From: Crossiella sp. CA-258035
Lineage (GTDB): Bacteria > Actinomycetota > Actinomycetes > Mycobacteriales > Pseudonocardiaceae
DNA: 64,000 nt
NCBI RefSeq assembly: GCF_030064675.1
Contig: NZ_CP116413.1
Coordinates: forward strand, 1,335,001-1,399,000
Direction of reading: 5' to 3'
Below are positions 8,698 to 16,316 of the stretch, in pieces (the first letter of the stretch is position 1; each line of letters starts with the position of its first letter). Below the pieces are notes generated by a model. That model saw only the letters and a program-made list of their open reading frames with translations, made no database searches and was not told the DNA's origin. The position numbers and the translations under genes are program-made.

Positions 8698-8895
8698 CGC
8701 TCTTCTCTCCACTGCGGGGATGAGGGACCGGGTCCCGTTGGCTGAGCTGTCGGCCAAGGTGTACCCAGCGGAGCGGCGGTCGTCGACGCGCGGCGGCACA
8801 AATCGGTCTGACGGCTGACCCCCGGGACGCCGGTGTCGTCCGCGGGGGAGCGCGGCATCCGCATCGAGGCGGTCGGCCCGTAGTGTGCTGGGACG

Positions 8896-9648
8896 ATGAG
8901 CGGACTGACCTCAGTGGCGCGGCCCCTGCCCCGCCCGGACGCCACCCGGATGCTGATCGGCCTGAGCTACGCGGGCGGCGGCACCGCGCCACTGCGGCCA
9001 TGGGCGCGGGCGCTGCCTGCGGACACCGAGCTGGTGCTGATCTGCTACCCGGGAAGGGAACGCCGGTTCACCGAGCCGATGCCCGCCGACTTCGCGGACC
9101 TGGTAGCCGACGTGGTGACCGCGGTGCGCTCGGCGGCCCGGCTGCCGTACGTGCTCGCCGGACACAGCATGGGCGCGCTGGTCGCCTTCGAGACCGCGGT
9201 CCGCCTGGCGGACACGGCGGAAGCGCCGGCCGCGCTGGTCGTCTCCGGCCACCACGCCCCGCCGTACCTGCGCTTCACCGGCGACACCGGTCCGGTGGCC
9301 CGGCACGCCGACGCCGAGCTGCTGGCCTGGATCAGGGAGTACGGCACGCTGCCGGAGGAGATCCTGGCCGACGAGGACCTGGCCCAGGTGGTGCTGGCGG
9401 CCTTCCGCGCGGACCTGGCCCTGCACGGCACCTACCGCTACCAACCGGGAACCACGGTCAACATCCCGGTCCAGGCCCTGATCGGAGCCCAGGACCCGGT
9501 GACCCTGGCAGGCGCACGCCGCTGGCAGGAGATGACCACCGGCGACTTCCGCGCGGACGAACTCCCCGGTGCACACTTCTACACGCCGGAGGTGTGGCAG
9601 CACCTGCCTCGGCACATGGCTGCCGTCACCGGCGGGAATCTGGCCTGA
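8896..9648 (+). CDS. Type II thioesterase
   Basis: A 250-aa alpha/beta hydrolase of the GrsT/RifR type. The nucleophile elbow is GHSMGAL (Ser near residue 93), the early motif is LSYAGGG, and the catalytic His is in PGAHFY near residue 225. Such stand-alone enzymes remove mis-primed or stalled acyl groups from carrier proteins of polyketide or nonribosomal peptide synthases. No synthase is adjacent, so it may serve a cluster elsewhere or the locus at the left edge. A candidate -10 (TAGTGT) lies only about 10 bp before the ATG, so the leader is short. Confidence 0.85.
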   Translation: MSGLTSVARPLPRPDATRMLIGLSYAGGGTAPLRPWARALPADTELVLICYPGRERRFTEPMPADFADLVADVVTAVRSAARLPYVLAGHSMGALVAFETAVRLADTAEAPAALVVSGHHAPPYLRFTGDTGPVARHADAELLAWIREYGTLPEEILADEDLAQVVLAAFRADLALHGTYRYQPGTTVNIPVQALIGAQDPVTLAGARRWQEMTTGDFRADELPGAHFYTPEVWQHLPRHMAAVTGGNLA

Positions 9649-9659
9649 GGCAAAGAAAA

Positions 9660-9684
9660 GGGACGGTCCACACAGGACCGTCCC
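9660..9684. terminator. Intrinsic hairpin between convergent genes
   Basis: A 10-bp perfect stem, GGGACGGTCC / GGACCGTCCC with a 5-nt loop, lies 12 bp after the thioesterase stop and before the stop of the Spo0M gene. It can act on both strands. Confidence 0.75.
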
Positions 9685-9721
9685 TCACTTGCGGTTCGCG
9701 AAGCTCAACCGCCCGCGAACC

Positions 9722-10705
9722 TCACTCGTCGTCGCCGCCGAAGAAGTCGCCCACCTCGTCGATCATCTCCGCCGCGACGAACCCGCCGACCACACCAGCG
9801 GCACCGGCCGCGACCATGCCGCCCATGCCCATCCCGCCACCGCCGCGGCGGTGGTCGTCGTGGTCGCCGTAGTGCTGCTGGTGGCCGTAGCCCTGCTGGT
9901 GGCCGTAACCGGGCTGCTGGCCGTAGTGCTGGGCCATCCGGCCCGCGGCCTGGCCCAGCCAGCCGTCGATGTGCGCGGCCCAGTCGGTGCGCTCGGCTTC
10001 CTGGTGGCTGAGGTGGAAGCGGCCGAAGGCGTCGCCGCCGCTGCGGAACAGGCCGCCGCGCTTGTCGGCTTCCAGGACCACGGCGAGTTCGCCGGGGCTG
10101 GCCACGAAGGTGAGCTCGACCTCGTTGATCCGGCCCGCGTACTGGCTCGGCGGGAAGAACTCGATCTCCTGGTAGAACGGCAGCTCCTGGCGCACGCCGT
10201 GCAGGTGACCGCGTTCGACGTCGGCGTTCTTGAACTGGAAGCCGAGGCGGCCGAAGGCGTCCAGCACGGCTTCCTGGGAGGGCAGCGGGTGCACGTGCAC
10301 CGCGTCCAGGTCGCCCTTGTCCACGGCCTTGGCCACGGACAGCTCGGTGCGCACGCCCACCGACATGCCGCGCAGCGGCGCGCCGCCGACCAGGGTCACC
10401 GGGGTCTCCCACGGCACCGGGAGCTGGAACGGGATGCTGCGCTGCTCGCCTTCGCGCAGCTGGAACCGGCCGGCCACCGCGACCCGGAAGAACTCGACCA
10501 CGGCGTTGTGCTCGCTGTCGCCGCGCTCGACCTCCATCCGGGTCACCAGGGACAGCGTCACGTGTTCGATGTCGACGTCGGCGCTGCCGCCCGCGAGGCG
10601 GACCTCACCGGAGAGCTGCCCGCCCGGCCGGCAGTTCGGGTCGTGGAGCACCGTGTCCACGGTCGGCCCGCCAACGCCGAAAGCCTGGAGCATCCGCTTG
10701 AACAC
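9722..10705 (-). CDS. Spo0M-family sporulation-control protein
   Basis: A 327-aa protein. Residues 1-240 form the arrestin-like Spo0M domain (GGQLSGEVRLAGG, VTLSLVTRMEVERG, SIPFQLPVPWETPVT). The C-terminus has a Tyr/Gln/His-rich repeat (QQPGYGHQQGYGHQQ), a GGGGMGMGGM stretch and an acidic end with FFGGDDE. In Bacillus the family affects sporulation and cell shape; actinobacterial homologues are common and poorly studied. It is monocistronic, between a shared terminator and a 90-bp upstream gap. Confidence 0.85.
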   Translation of the reverse strand: MFKRMLQAFGVGGPTVDTVLHDPNCRPGGQLSGEVRLAGGSADVDIEHVTLSLVTRMEVERGDSEHNAVVEFFRVAVAGRFQLREGEQRSIPFQLPVPWETPVTLVGGAPLRGMSVGVRTELSVAKAVDKGDLDAVHVHPLPSQEAVLDAFGRLGFQFKNADVERGHLHGVRQELPFYQEIEFFPPSQYAGRINEVELTFVASPGELAVVLEADKRGGLFRSGGDAFGRFHLSHQEAERTDWAAHIDGWLGQAAGRMAQHYGQQPGYGHQQGYGHQQHYGDHDDHRRGGGGMGMGGMVAAGAAGVVGGFVAAEMIDEVGDFFGGDDE

Positions 10706-10794
10706 CAGTAACCGTCCTTATTCCCTGTGAGGATTGTGTGGCCCAGCGTAAGGCCAACGAACGGGACGAACGACGCGTTCCCGGCCTCGGTGGT

Positions 10795-11475
10795 TCACTG
10801 GAGAGTTCGGCGCTCGTTCACCTCGCGCCAGCGCAGCAGCAGCGCGTAGGCGACCAGGAACAGCACGCCCGCGTTGCACAGGTGCCACAGGAAGTGGGTG
10901 CCGATGACGAACTGGCCGCACACCGGGCCGTCGACCGTGCGCAGGAACAGCGAGACCGCGAACAGCGCCGCGGTCAGGCCGAACCACTTGCGGTAGGGCC
11001 GCAGCGCCGGGTCCCGGTGCAGGCCGAGGGCGACCGCGAAGGCGATCATGGTGATCAGCGCGGGCAGGTACTGGCCGCCGCCCCCGCCGACCAGTCGGCC
11101 GAGGGTGAGCGAGATGAGCTGGCCGACGACCAGGTAGGCGGGCACGCCGAGCCAGGCCCAGTGCCACTTCAGGCCCCAGAACCAGTGCAGGAAGCAGACC
11201 ACGTAGAAGTGGATGAACAGCGCGATGAAGCCGACGTCCAGCAGCACCGACCAGCCGTTGGCGAAGGTGTGGAAGGCCAGGCTGCCCAGGCCGATCAGCA
11301 GCAGCAGCGCGGCCAGCGTGTGCAGGCTGGCCGGTGCGGACCGGCGGCGCATCAGCCACCACAGCGCGAACGCGGCGATGATGAAACCGGCGTTGCTGAC
11401 CGCGTTGAGCGGTTCGCCCCACAGACCGGGCGCCACGCGTTCGCAGTAGTTGTCCAGCGGGGCGTTCCAGTCCAC
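10795..11475 (-). CDS. Ceramidase-like (CREST superfamily) membrane hydrolase
   Basis: A 226-aa protein with about seven membrane helices, starting at GTG with AGGGTG upstream. Residues typical of alkaline ceramidases are all present: CERVAPGLWGEPLNAVSN near the N-terminus, GSLAFHTF in helix 2-3 (Ser and His), LLDVGF (Asp), and GTHFLWH in the last helices (two His). These would form the metal site of the CREST superfamily. Hydrolysis of an amide-linked lipid in the membrane is likely, but the substrate is unknown, because most actinobacteria are not known to make ceramides. The next gene, a serine hydrolase, lies upstream on the same strand. Confidence 0.75.
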   Translation of the reverse strand: MDWNAPLDNYCERVAPGLWGEPLNAVSNAGFIIAAFALWWLMRRRSAPASLHTLAALLLLIGLGSLAFHTFANGWSVLLDVGFIALFIHFYVVCFLHWFWGLKWHWAWLGVPAYLVVGQLISLTLGRLVGGGGGQYLPALITMIAFAVALGLHRDPALRPYRKWFGLTAALFAVSLFLRTVDGPVCGQFVIGTHFLWHLCNAGVLFLVAYALLLRWREVNERRTLQ

Positions 11476-11512
11476 GCGCTCACCCTGGCAGGCGCGCGCG
11501 TGCCCCACAACA

Positions 11513-12598
11513 TCACAAGCAGGCGTAAACCGCCGGTACCAGTCGCCGCCACCGGGGGTCCGCGCCGTGCAAGGTGGTGATCGTGCGGCTCGGCGTGAAC
11601 CCGAAGCCCAGCCGGGCGTCCGGATCGGCGAACCCGAGCGCGCCGCCCGCGCCGGGATGGCCGAAGGCCCGCGGACCGGGGGAGAACGGCCTGAGCTCGC
11701 CGGGGAGCATGAAACCGAGGCTGAACCTGGTGTGTCCGAGCAGCACCGCGTCCCGGCCCGCTGAGCGCTCCTCAACCGCGCCGGGGAGGTCCTGGCAGGC
11801 CAGACCGCCGTACAGCTCGGCGAGCGCGCGGGCGTTGCCGTGGCCGTTGGCGGCCGGGATCTCCGCCTGCCGCCAGCGCGGGTCGGCCACCAGATCGGGG
11901 GTCAGCAGATCGGGCGGGTTGACGAAGGCGAGCGCGGCCATCGACGTGGGATCGGCCAGTGCGGCCAGCAGTTCGCCGCCGGGCTCGCCGGGGCCGGGCG
12001 GGACCAGCGGCGCGGCGGTGATCGGCGCGGCGCGGTGGGCCTGCCCGAGCGGCAGGCCGATGTGCAGGTCCAGGCCGAGCTGGGCGACCAGTTCGCGCGG
12101 GGTGCGGCCGGAGACCCGGCGCAGCACCTCGCCGACCAGCCAGCCCCAGGTCACCGGGTGGTAGCCGTGCGCGGTGCCCGGCTCCCACCAGGGCTGTTCG
12201 GCGGCCAGCGCGGCGGCCATCTGCGCCCAGTCGAACAGCGCGCCCGGCGGCTGGGCAGCGCGCAGCGCGGGCAGGCCGGCGCGGTGCGCGAGCAGGTCGG
12301 CGACCGTGACCGGCGTGGTGAGCTCCGGCCAGTACCGGGTCACCGGCGCTTCGGGGTCGAGCTGCCCGCGCTCGATCAGCCGGTGCGCGCACGCCGCGAG
12401 CACGCCCTTGGTCACCGAGAACAGGTTCACCACGGTGTCCCGCTGCCATGGGCCGCCCCACAGGTCGACCGCGGTGCGCCCGTCCACCCGCACGGACACC
12501 GCCGCGGCCTGGTCCTCACCTGAGGCGAACCCGGCCGCGAACGCCTCCCGCACCGCGGCGAAGGCGGGATCGCAGTGGCCGTGGACCGTAAGCTCCAT
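11513..12598 (-). CDS. Serine hydrolase, class C beta-lactamase/esterase superfamily
   Basis: A 361-aa protein. The SxxK nucleophile motif is SVTK (Ser near residue 67), with a Tyr motif in HGYHPVTWG near residue 150 and a late GHPGAGGALGF segment (HxG-type). It lacks a signal peptide, so it is a cytoplasmic EstB-like esterase or peptidase rather than a beta-lactamase. The ATG at 12598 is chosen; the long frame upstream is a shadow of the divergent MarR gene. It shares a 57-bp divergent promoter region, with a palindrome, with the MarR gene and is probably its target. Confidence 0.85.
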   Translation of the reverse strand: MELTVHGHCDPAFAAVREAFAAGFASGEDQAAAVSVRVDGRTAVDLWGGPWQRDTVVNLFSVTKGVLAACAHRLIERGQLDPEAPVTRYWPELTTPVTVADLLAHRAGLPALRAAQPPGALFDWAQMAAALAAEQPWWEPGTAHGYHPVTWGWLVGEVLRRVSGRTPRELVAQLGLDLHIGLPLGQAHRAAPITAAPLVPPGPGEPGGELLAALADPTSMAALAFVNPPDLLTPDLVADPRWRQAEIPAANGHGNARALAELYGGLACQDLPGAVEERSAGRDAVLLGHTRFSLGFMLPGELRPFSPGPRAFGHPGAGGALGFADPDARLGFGFTPSRTITTLHGADPRWRRLVPAVYACL

Positions 12599-12608
12599 GC
12601 GACTAGTC

Positions 12609-12632
12609 AACCACAGTTGCGCAACCGTGGTT
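12609..12632. promoter_or_regulatory. Palindromic operator between MarR and serine hydrolase genes
   Basis: A 24-bp palindrome with one mismatched pair: AACCAC-A-GTTG, centre CG, then CAAC-C-GTGGTT. It fills the short gap between divergent starts and fits a MarR-dimer site controlling both genes. Confidence 0.7.
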
Positions 12633-12655
12633 TCGTAAATTTCGGAGGGACCGCC

Positions 12656-13132
12656 GTGCTCGACCCGGCCGACGATCTTGTGCTGCTGTTCACCGCGCTG
12701 TCCGCGGCCGCCGACGCCGAGGTGCGCCGCCGGGTGGAGGCGGCCGGGTTCACCGGGCTGCGGCAGGCGCACGGCTACCTGTTCCAGCACCTCATCCCCG
12801 GTCCGGCGCGGATCTCCGAGCTGGCGGCCAAGCTCGGCATGACCCCGCAGGGGGTGTCCAAGACGGTGACCGAGCTGGCCCGCCTCGGCTACGCGCGGCG
12901 CAGTGTGGACGAGGGGGACCAGCGGGGCCGGGTGGTCGAGCTGACCGAGCGGGGACTCGGCGCGATCGAGGCGGCCCGTACCGCGCGAGCTGATCTTCGG
13001 GCGCACTACCAGGAGGTTCTCGGCCCGGCCGCGGCCGAGGCGGTGCTGACCGGGTTGCGCAGGCTGGCGGTCGAGACCGGGGCGCTGGCTGAGCTGACCG
13101 CGCGCCGGTTGCGGCCCATACACGGGACCTGA
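12656..13132 (+). CDS. MarR family transcriptional regulator
   Basis: A 158-aa winged-helix regulator. The recognition region is about residues 55-75 (ISELAAKLGMTPQGVSKTV), with the wing at RRSVDEGDQRGRVV. The start is GTG with GGAGG 7 nt upstream; the longer frame would run through the operator. The palindrome just upstream supports autoregulation and control of the divergent hydrolase. The ligand is unknown. Confidence 0.88.
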   Translation: MLDPADDLVLLFTALSAAADAEVRRRVEAAGFTGLRQAHGYLFQHLIPGPARISELAAKLGMTPQGVSKTVTELARLGYARRSVDEGDQRGRVVELTERGLGAIEAARTARADLRAHYQEVLGPAAAEAVLTGLRRLAVETGALAELTARRLRPIHGT

Positions 13133-13345
13133 CCCTCCGTGGTTACCCAGTGGTATCTGTCACCAAACTTCGCCCTTTGAACCCCTAAAGCTTGCTTCCC
13201 GTTATCGCTGGTGGTTACCGTCCCGGCCGAACGTCACGGTTCGGTCACGCGAGACAACCTGTGGTGGACCCCGAATCCGCCACAGACCCGGATCCCCCGC
13301 CGGGTGTCTCGACCGGGCTCCCCGAGACGGAAAGGCAACGAGTCT
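13133..13345 (+). other. Structured leader upstream of the M23 peptidase
   Basis: A 213-bp gap with several potential hairpins, including CCGAAC-GTCAC-GGTTCGG near 13230, TGTGGTGGA pairing with TCCGCCACA near 13260, and a GTCTCG/CGAGAC pair near 13305. Peptidase genes of this type are sometimes under c-di-AMP riboswitches, but I could not find the conserved core of that class. No other gene is seen. Confidence 0.35.
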
Positions 13346-14170
13346 GTGGCTCGACATAGAGCCCGCGCCACCACCCCGAAGTGGCGCGGAAGCACAATGG
13401 CGGCTGCCGCCGCACTGACCACGACGGTCGTGGTGGGCAGCCCGTTCCAGTTGATGACCTCCTCGACCTCCGGGGCCAACCCCGAGCCGGCCGACCTGCA
13501 GGCGAACTTCGCCGGAGTCGCCCGATCGGCCCCCGAGGTCCTGCCGAGGGCGGTGACCACCGACCCCGGCATCGAACTGGCCAAGCTGGCCAAGGCCGAG
13601 CGGATCGCCGACGAGCGCCAGTCCGCCCAGAAGGCCGAGGCGGAGAAGGTCGAAGCCGAGAAGGCGAAGGCCGAGGCCGAGAAGGCGAAGGCCGACGCGG
13701 ACAAGGCGGAGGCCGAGAAGGTCGCCGCCGAGGCGGCCAAGCGGGCCGCGGCCGCGGCGGCGAAGGCCGCGAGCAAGCCCGGCGGCGAGTTCGTCCGGCC
13801 CGCCGAGGGCCGGTTCACCTCGAACTTCGGCATGCGCGGCGGCACCATGCACTACGGCGTGGACATCGCCAACTCGATCGGCACCCCGATCCTGTCCGCA
13901 GCCGACGGCACCGTGGTCGAGTCCGGCCCGGCCAGCGGCTTCGGCCTGTGGGTGCGGGTGCAGCACAAGGACGGCACGATCACCGTCTACGGCCACATCA
14001 ACGCCTCCATGGTCCGCGCGGGCCAGCAGGTGCAGGCCGGGCAGCAGATCGCGACCATGGGCAACCGCGGCCAGTCCACCGGACCGCACCTGCACTTCGA
14101 GGTGTGGGCGCCAGGCGGCAAAAAGGTGAACCCTGGCACCTGGTTGGCCGAACGGGGCGTTCGCCTCTAA
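13346..14170 (+). CDS. Secreted M23 family peptidoglycan endopeptidase
   Basis: A 274-aa protein. The N-terminus is basic, followed by a hydrophobic segment (AAAAALTTTVVVG) that acts as signal or anchor. Residues about 70-145 form a charged coiled coil built of KAEAEK-type repeats. The C-terminal LytM/M23 domain has zinc ligands in MHYGVD and HLHFE, plus the general GRFTSNFGMRGG start. It cleaves peptide cross-links in the cell wall. The GTG at 13346 gives a sensible signal; an earlier in-frame start at 13211 would add about 45 residues of unlikely sequence. Confidence 0.87.
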   Translation: MARHRARATTPKWRGSTMAAAAALTTTVVVGSPFQLMTSSTSGANPEPADLQANFAGVARSAPEVLPRAVTTDPGIELAKLAKAERIADERQSAQKAEAEKVEAEKAKAEAEKAKADADKAEAEKVAAEAAKRAAAAAAKAASKPGGEFVRPAEGRFTSNFGMRGGTMHYGVDIANSIGTPILSAADGTVVESGPASGFGLWVRVQHKDGTITVYGHINASMVRAGQQVQAGQQIATMGNRGQSTGPHLHFEVWAPGGKKVNPGTWLAERGVRL

Positions 14171-14219
14171 CCCCGATAGCGGCTGGTGAGAGCCCCTGGG
14201 TTCGTAGCAGTCTCGGACC

Positions 14220-14720
14220 ATGATCCGGGTGGGCGGTGGACGTGCGCGGCATCGCGCGCGCCCACTGTCCGACGCCCAGGCGGCACAGTTGGTCGCGGTG
14301 ATCGCCACCGCCGAGTGGAAGCGCCTGGTGCGCCGCCGCACCATCGAGCTGGCCGGTCAGCCGTTGTGGACCTCGTTCCAGTTCGGCCTGCGCCCGGCCA
14401 GTTGCCGCCGCCTGGCCCGGCAGTCCCGCAGGCTGCTCTCGCCCAACGTGTTCCGCCGGGCCGCGGCCAGGGCGGGCGGGTTCCTGCCCGGCCGGTGGTC
14501 GGTGGAGCGCAAGATCGCCAACCGGATGCGCCGCGGCTGCCGCCTGCCCGGCGAGCAGGGCAGGCTGGCCACCGCGCGGGCGCTCCAGGTGCTCGGCGTC
14601 TACGCCTGCGTCCGCATGCAGCGGCCGCCCGCGGAGTGCCAGTGCCTCAACGACCTCACCAAGGAGCTGTCCCCGCAGGGCCTCACCCGCAGCCTGCGTG
14701 AGGCGCTGACCCGGATCTAG
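14220..14720 (+). CDS. Basic hypothetical protein
   Basis: A 166-aa, very Arg-rich protein with no recognised domain. It has a Cys-containing C-terminal half (RRGCRLPGEQ, GVYACVRMQ, AECQCLNDLTKEL). Codon use matches its neighbours. It lies 49 bp after the M23 gene on the same strand, so co-transcription is possible. Nucleic-acid binding would fit the charge but is not shown. Confidence 0.6.
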   Translation: MIRVGGGRARHRARPLSDAQAAQLVAVIATAEWKRLVRRRTIELAGQPLWTSFQFGLRPASCRRLARQSRRLLSPNVFRRAAARAGGFLPGRWSVERKIANRMRRGCRLPGEQGRLATARALQVLGVYACVRMQRPPAECQCLNDLTKELSPQGLTRSLREALTRI

Positions 14721-14804
14721 CGGTTACCGGGTAAGGTTGTTGTCACCGAGGGTATGTCGCGCGGAGGCAATCAAGCTGACGCCGCCTTGGGCGCACCACG
14801 ATTC

Positions 14805-14826
14805 CCGGCCGGCATTCGCTGGCCGG
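14805..14826 (+). promoter_or_regulatory. Hairpin in the leader of the Cys-rich trio
   Basis: A 6-bp perfect stem, CCGGCC-N10-GGCCGG, 17 bp upstream of the ATG of the Cys-rich microprotein. It could affect translation start. No known riboswitch pattern is seen in the 120-bp leader. Confidence 0.4.
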
Positions 14827-14842
14827 AGGCGGGAGCGCCGGG

Positions 14843-14992
14843 ATGAGTTCGGATCCACGTATGGCCACCGGCGATGAGCCGGTCTGCCTCGCCTGCCCGC
14901 ACGCCTGGCACGACCACGACCAGATCGCCGCGCGGTACTGCGCGGCGTCCGCGAGCAGCGGACTCAACCGAGGTTGTGTCTGCCCGGGTTAG
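14843..14992 (+). CDS. Cys/His-rich microprotein ending in RGCVC
   Basis: A 49-aa protein, with GGGAGCGCCGGG before the ATG. Its Cys and His residues are arranged as CLACPHAWHDHD, then RYC, then a terminal RGCVCPG (five Cys, three His). The pattern suggests metal binding or thiol chemistry. It resembles small actinobacterial proteins I recall as the RGCVC family; that assignment is from memory. The next gene starts 11 bp later and an opine/alanine-dehydrogenase-like enzyme follows. A regulator, metal-binding adaptor or modified-peptide precursor are all possible. Confidence 0.75.
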   Translation: MSSDPRMATGDEPVCLACPHAWHDHDQIAARYCAASASSGLNRGCVCPG

Positions 14993-15003
14993 GAGAACTC
15001 ACC

Positions 15004-15162
15004 ATGACCACCACCATCACCCCCATGTCCCGCTACGACCGCCGGATCGAACTGGTCAAGAACACGCTGCGGGAAAACTCCAAGCTCAACGAGAAGGACG
15101 CCACCGCGCTGGCCGCACACGTGCTGCACGCGATGGACCACATCGCCGAGACCGTCCGCTGA
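15004..15162 (+). CDS. 52-aa conserved helical protein (DUF6307-like)
   Basis: The protein starts at ATG with AGGAGA 8 nt upstream. Sequence features are SRYDRRIELVKNTLRENSKL, then AAHVLHAMDHI and a C-terminal ETVR. It is predicted to be two helices. I associate it with DUF6307, from memory. It lies between the Cys-rich microprotein and the dehydrogenase-like gene, whose frame begins at or just after this stop, so all three are likely one translation-coupled unit. The function is unknown. Confidence 0.7.
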   Translation: MTTTITPMSRYDRRIELVKNTLRENSKLNEKDATALAAHVLHAMDHIAETVR

Positions 15163-15185
15163 GCGCGGACCGGCTCAACCTCGGC

Positions 15186-16316
15186 GTGCTGGCGCGCTCA
15201 ACCAAGGAGAACGAGCGCAGGCTGCCGATCCACCCCGCCCACCTGCGGCTGATCGACGCCGCGCTCCGGGAGAACATCTTCCTGGAGCGCGGCTACGGCG
15301 CTCGTTTCGGCGTCTCCGACGACGCGCTCGCACCCTACGTCGGCGGACTGCGCTCGCGGGAGTGGCTGCTCGCCAAGTGCGAGGCGATCCTGCACCTCAA
15401 GCCGATGCCTGAGGACGTCGCCGCGCTGAGCGAGGGCCAGCTGCTCTGGGGCTGGCCGCACTGCGTGCAGAACGCGGAGATCACCCAGCTCGCGGTGGAC
15501 CGGAAGCTGACCCTGATCGCCTTCGAGGCGATGAACCACTGGACCGCCGACGGCGGGTTCAGCCTGCACGTCTTCCACAAGAACAACGAGCTGGCCGGCT
15601 ACTGCTCGGTGCTGCACGCCATGCAGCTCGTGGGCAGCACCGGGGACTACGGCAGGCGGCTGCGGGCGGTGGTGATCGGTTTCGGCGCCACCGCGCGCGG
15701 CGCGGTGACCGCGCTCAACGCGCACGGCGTGCACGAGGTGACCGTGCTGACCGGCCGAGGGGTCACCGCGGTCGGCTCGCCGATCCACTCCGCGCGGATC
15801 AAGCACCTGGAGCACAACGGCGATGCCCGGAGCAGCCAGGTGCTGGCCGACCGGGGCCGGGTGCCGCTGGCGGAGTTCCTGGGCGAGCACGACATCATCG
15901 TCAACTGCGTGTTGCAGCGCACCGACGCGCCGCTGACCTTCCTGGCCGAGGCGGACCTGCCCGCCCTGGCCCCCGGCAGCCTCATCGTGGACGTCTCCTG
16001 CGACGAGGGCATGGGGTTCAGCTGGGCCCGGCCGACCACGTTCACCGAGCCCATGTTCACCGTGGGCGACAACATCCACTACTACGGCGTCGACCACAGC
16101 CCCTCGCACCTGTGGAACTCGGCCACCTGGGAGATCAGCCAGGCGGTGCTGCCGCACCTGGCGACCGTGCTCGACGGCCCGGCCGCCTGGGCGGCCGACG
16201 ACATCCTGCGGCGCGCCACCGAGATCCGCGACGGCGTGATCCAGAACCCGGACATCCTGTCCTTCCAGCACAGGTCACCGGACTACCCGCACCAAGTCCT
16301 GCCAGGGGCGGCTTAA
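15186..16316 (+). CDS. N5-(carboxyethyl)ornithine synthase-like / alanine dehydrogenase-fold oxidoreductase
   Basis: About 376 aa. The N-terminal domain opens with KENERRLPIHP, as in AlaDH/PNT and saccharopine-dehydrogenase-like proteins, and contains HLKPMP. A Rossmann motif (VVIGFGATARGA) sits near residue 165, followed by VDVSCDEGMGFSWARP and HSPSHLW. Relatives reduce imines formed between an amino acid and a keto acid. The start is uncertain: GTG 15186 lacks a clear ribosome site, and the frame is open upstream to a CTG at 15159 that overlaps the previous stop. Translational coupling is likely. The gene ends overlapping the stop of the ABC transporter gene. Confidence 0.75.
   Translation: MLARSTKENERRLPIHPAHLRLIDAALRENIFLERGYGARFGVSDDALAPYVGGLRSREWLLAKCEAILHLKPMPEDVAALSEGQLLWGWPHCVQNAEITQLAVDRKLTLIAFEAMNHWTADGGFSLHVFHKNNELAGYCSVLHAMQLVGSTGDYGRRLRAVVIGFGATARGAVTALNAHGVHEVTVLTGRGVTAVGSPIHSARIKHLEHNGDARSSQVLADRGRVPLAEFLGEHDIIVNCVLQRTDAPLTFLAEADLPALAPGSLIVDVSCDEGMGFSWARPTTFTEPMFTVGDNIHYYGVDHSPSHLWNSATWEISQAVLPHLATVLDGPAAWAADDILRRATEIRDGVIQNPDILSFQHRSPDYPHQVLPGAA

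Noticed and set aside
11513-12598. Beta-lactamase resistance gene
   Set aside because: There is no signal peptide, and the sequence fits cytoplasmic esterase-type serine hydrolases better.
11513-13123. 536-aa hydrolase
   Set aside because: The N-terminal 175 residues are antisense to the MarR gene; the real start is ATG 12598.
13133-13345. c-di-AMP (ydaO) riboswitch
   Set aside because: Context is suggestive, but I could not match the conserved core of the class in the leader.
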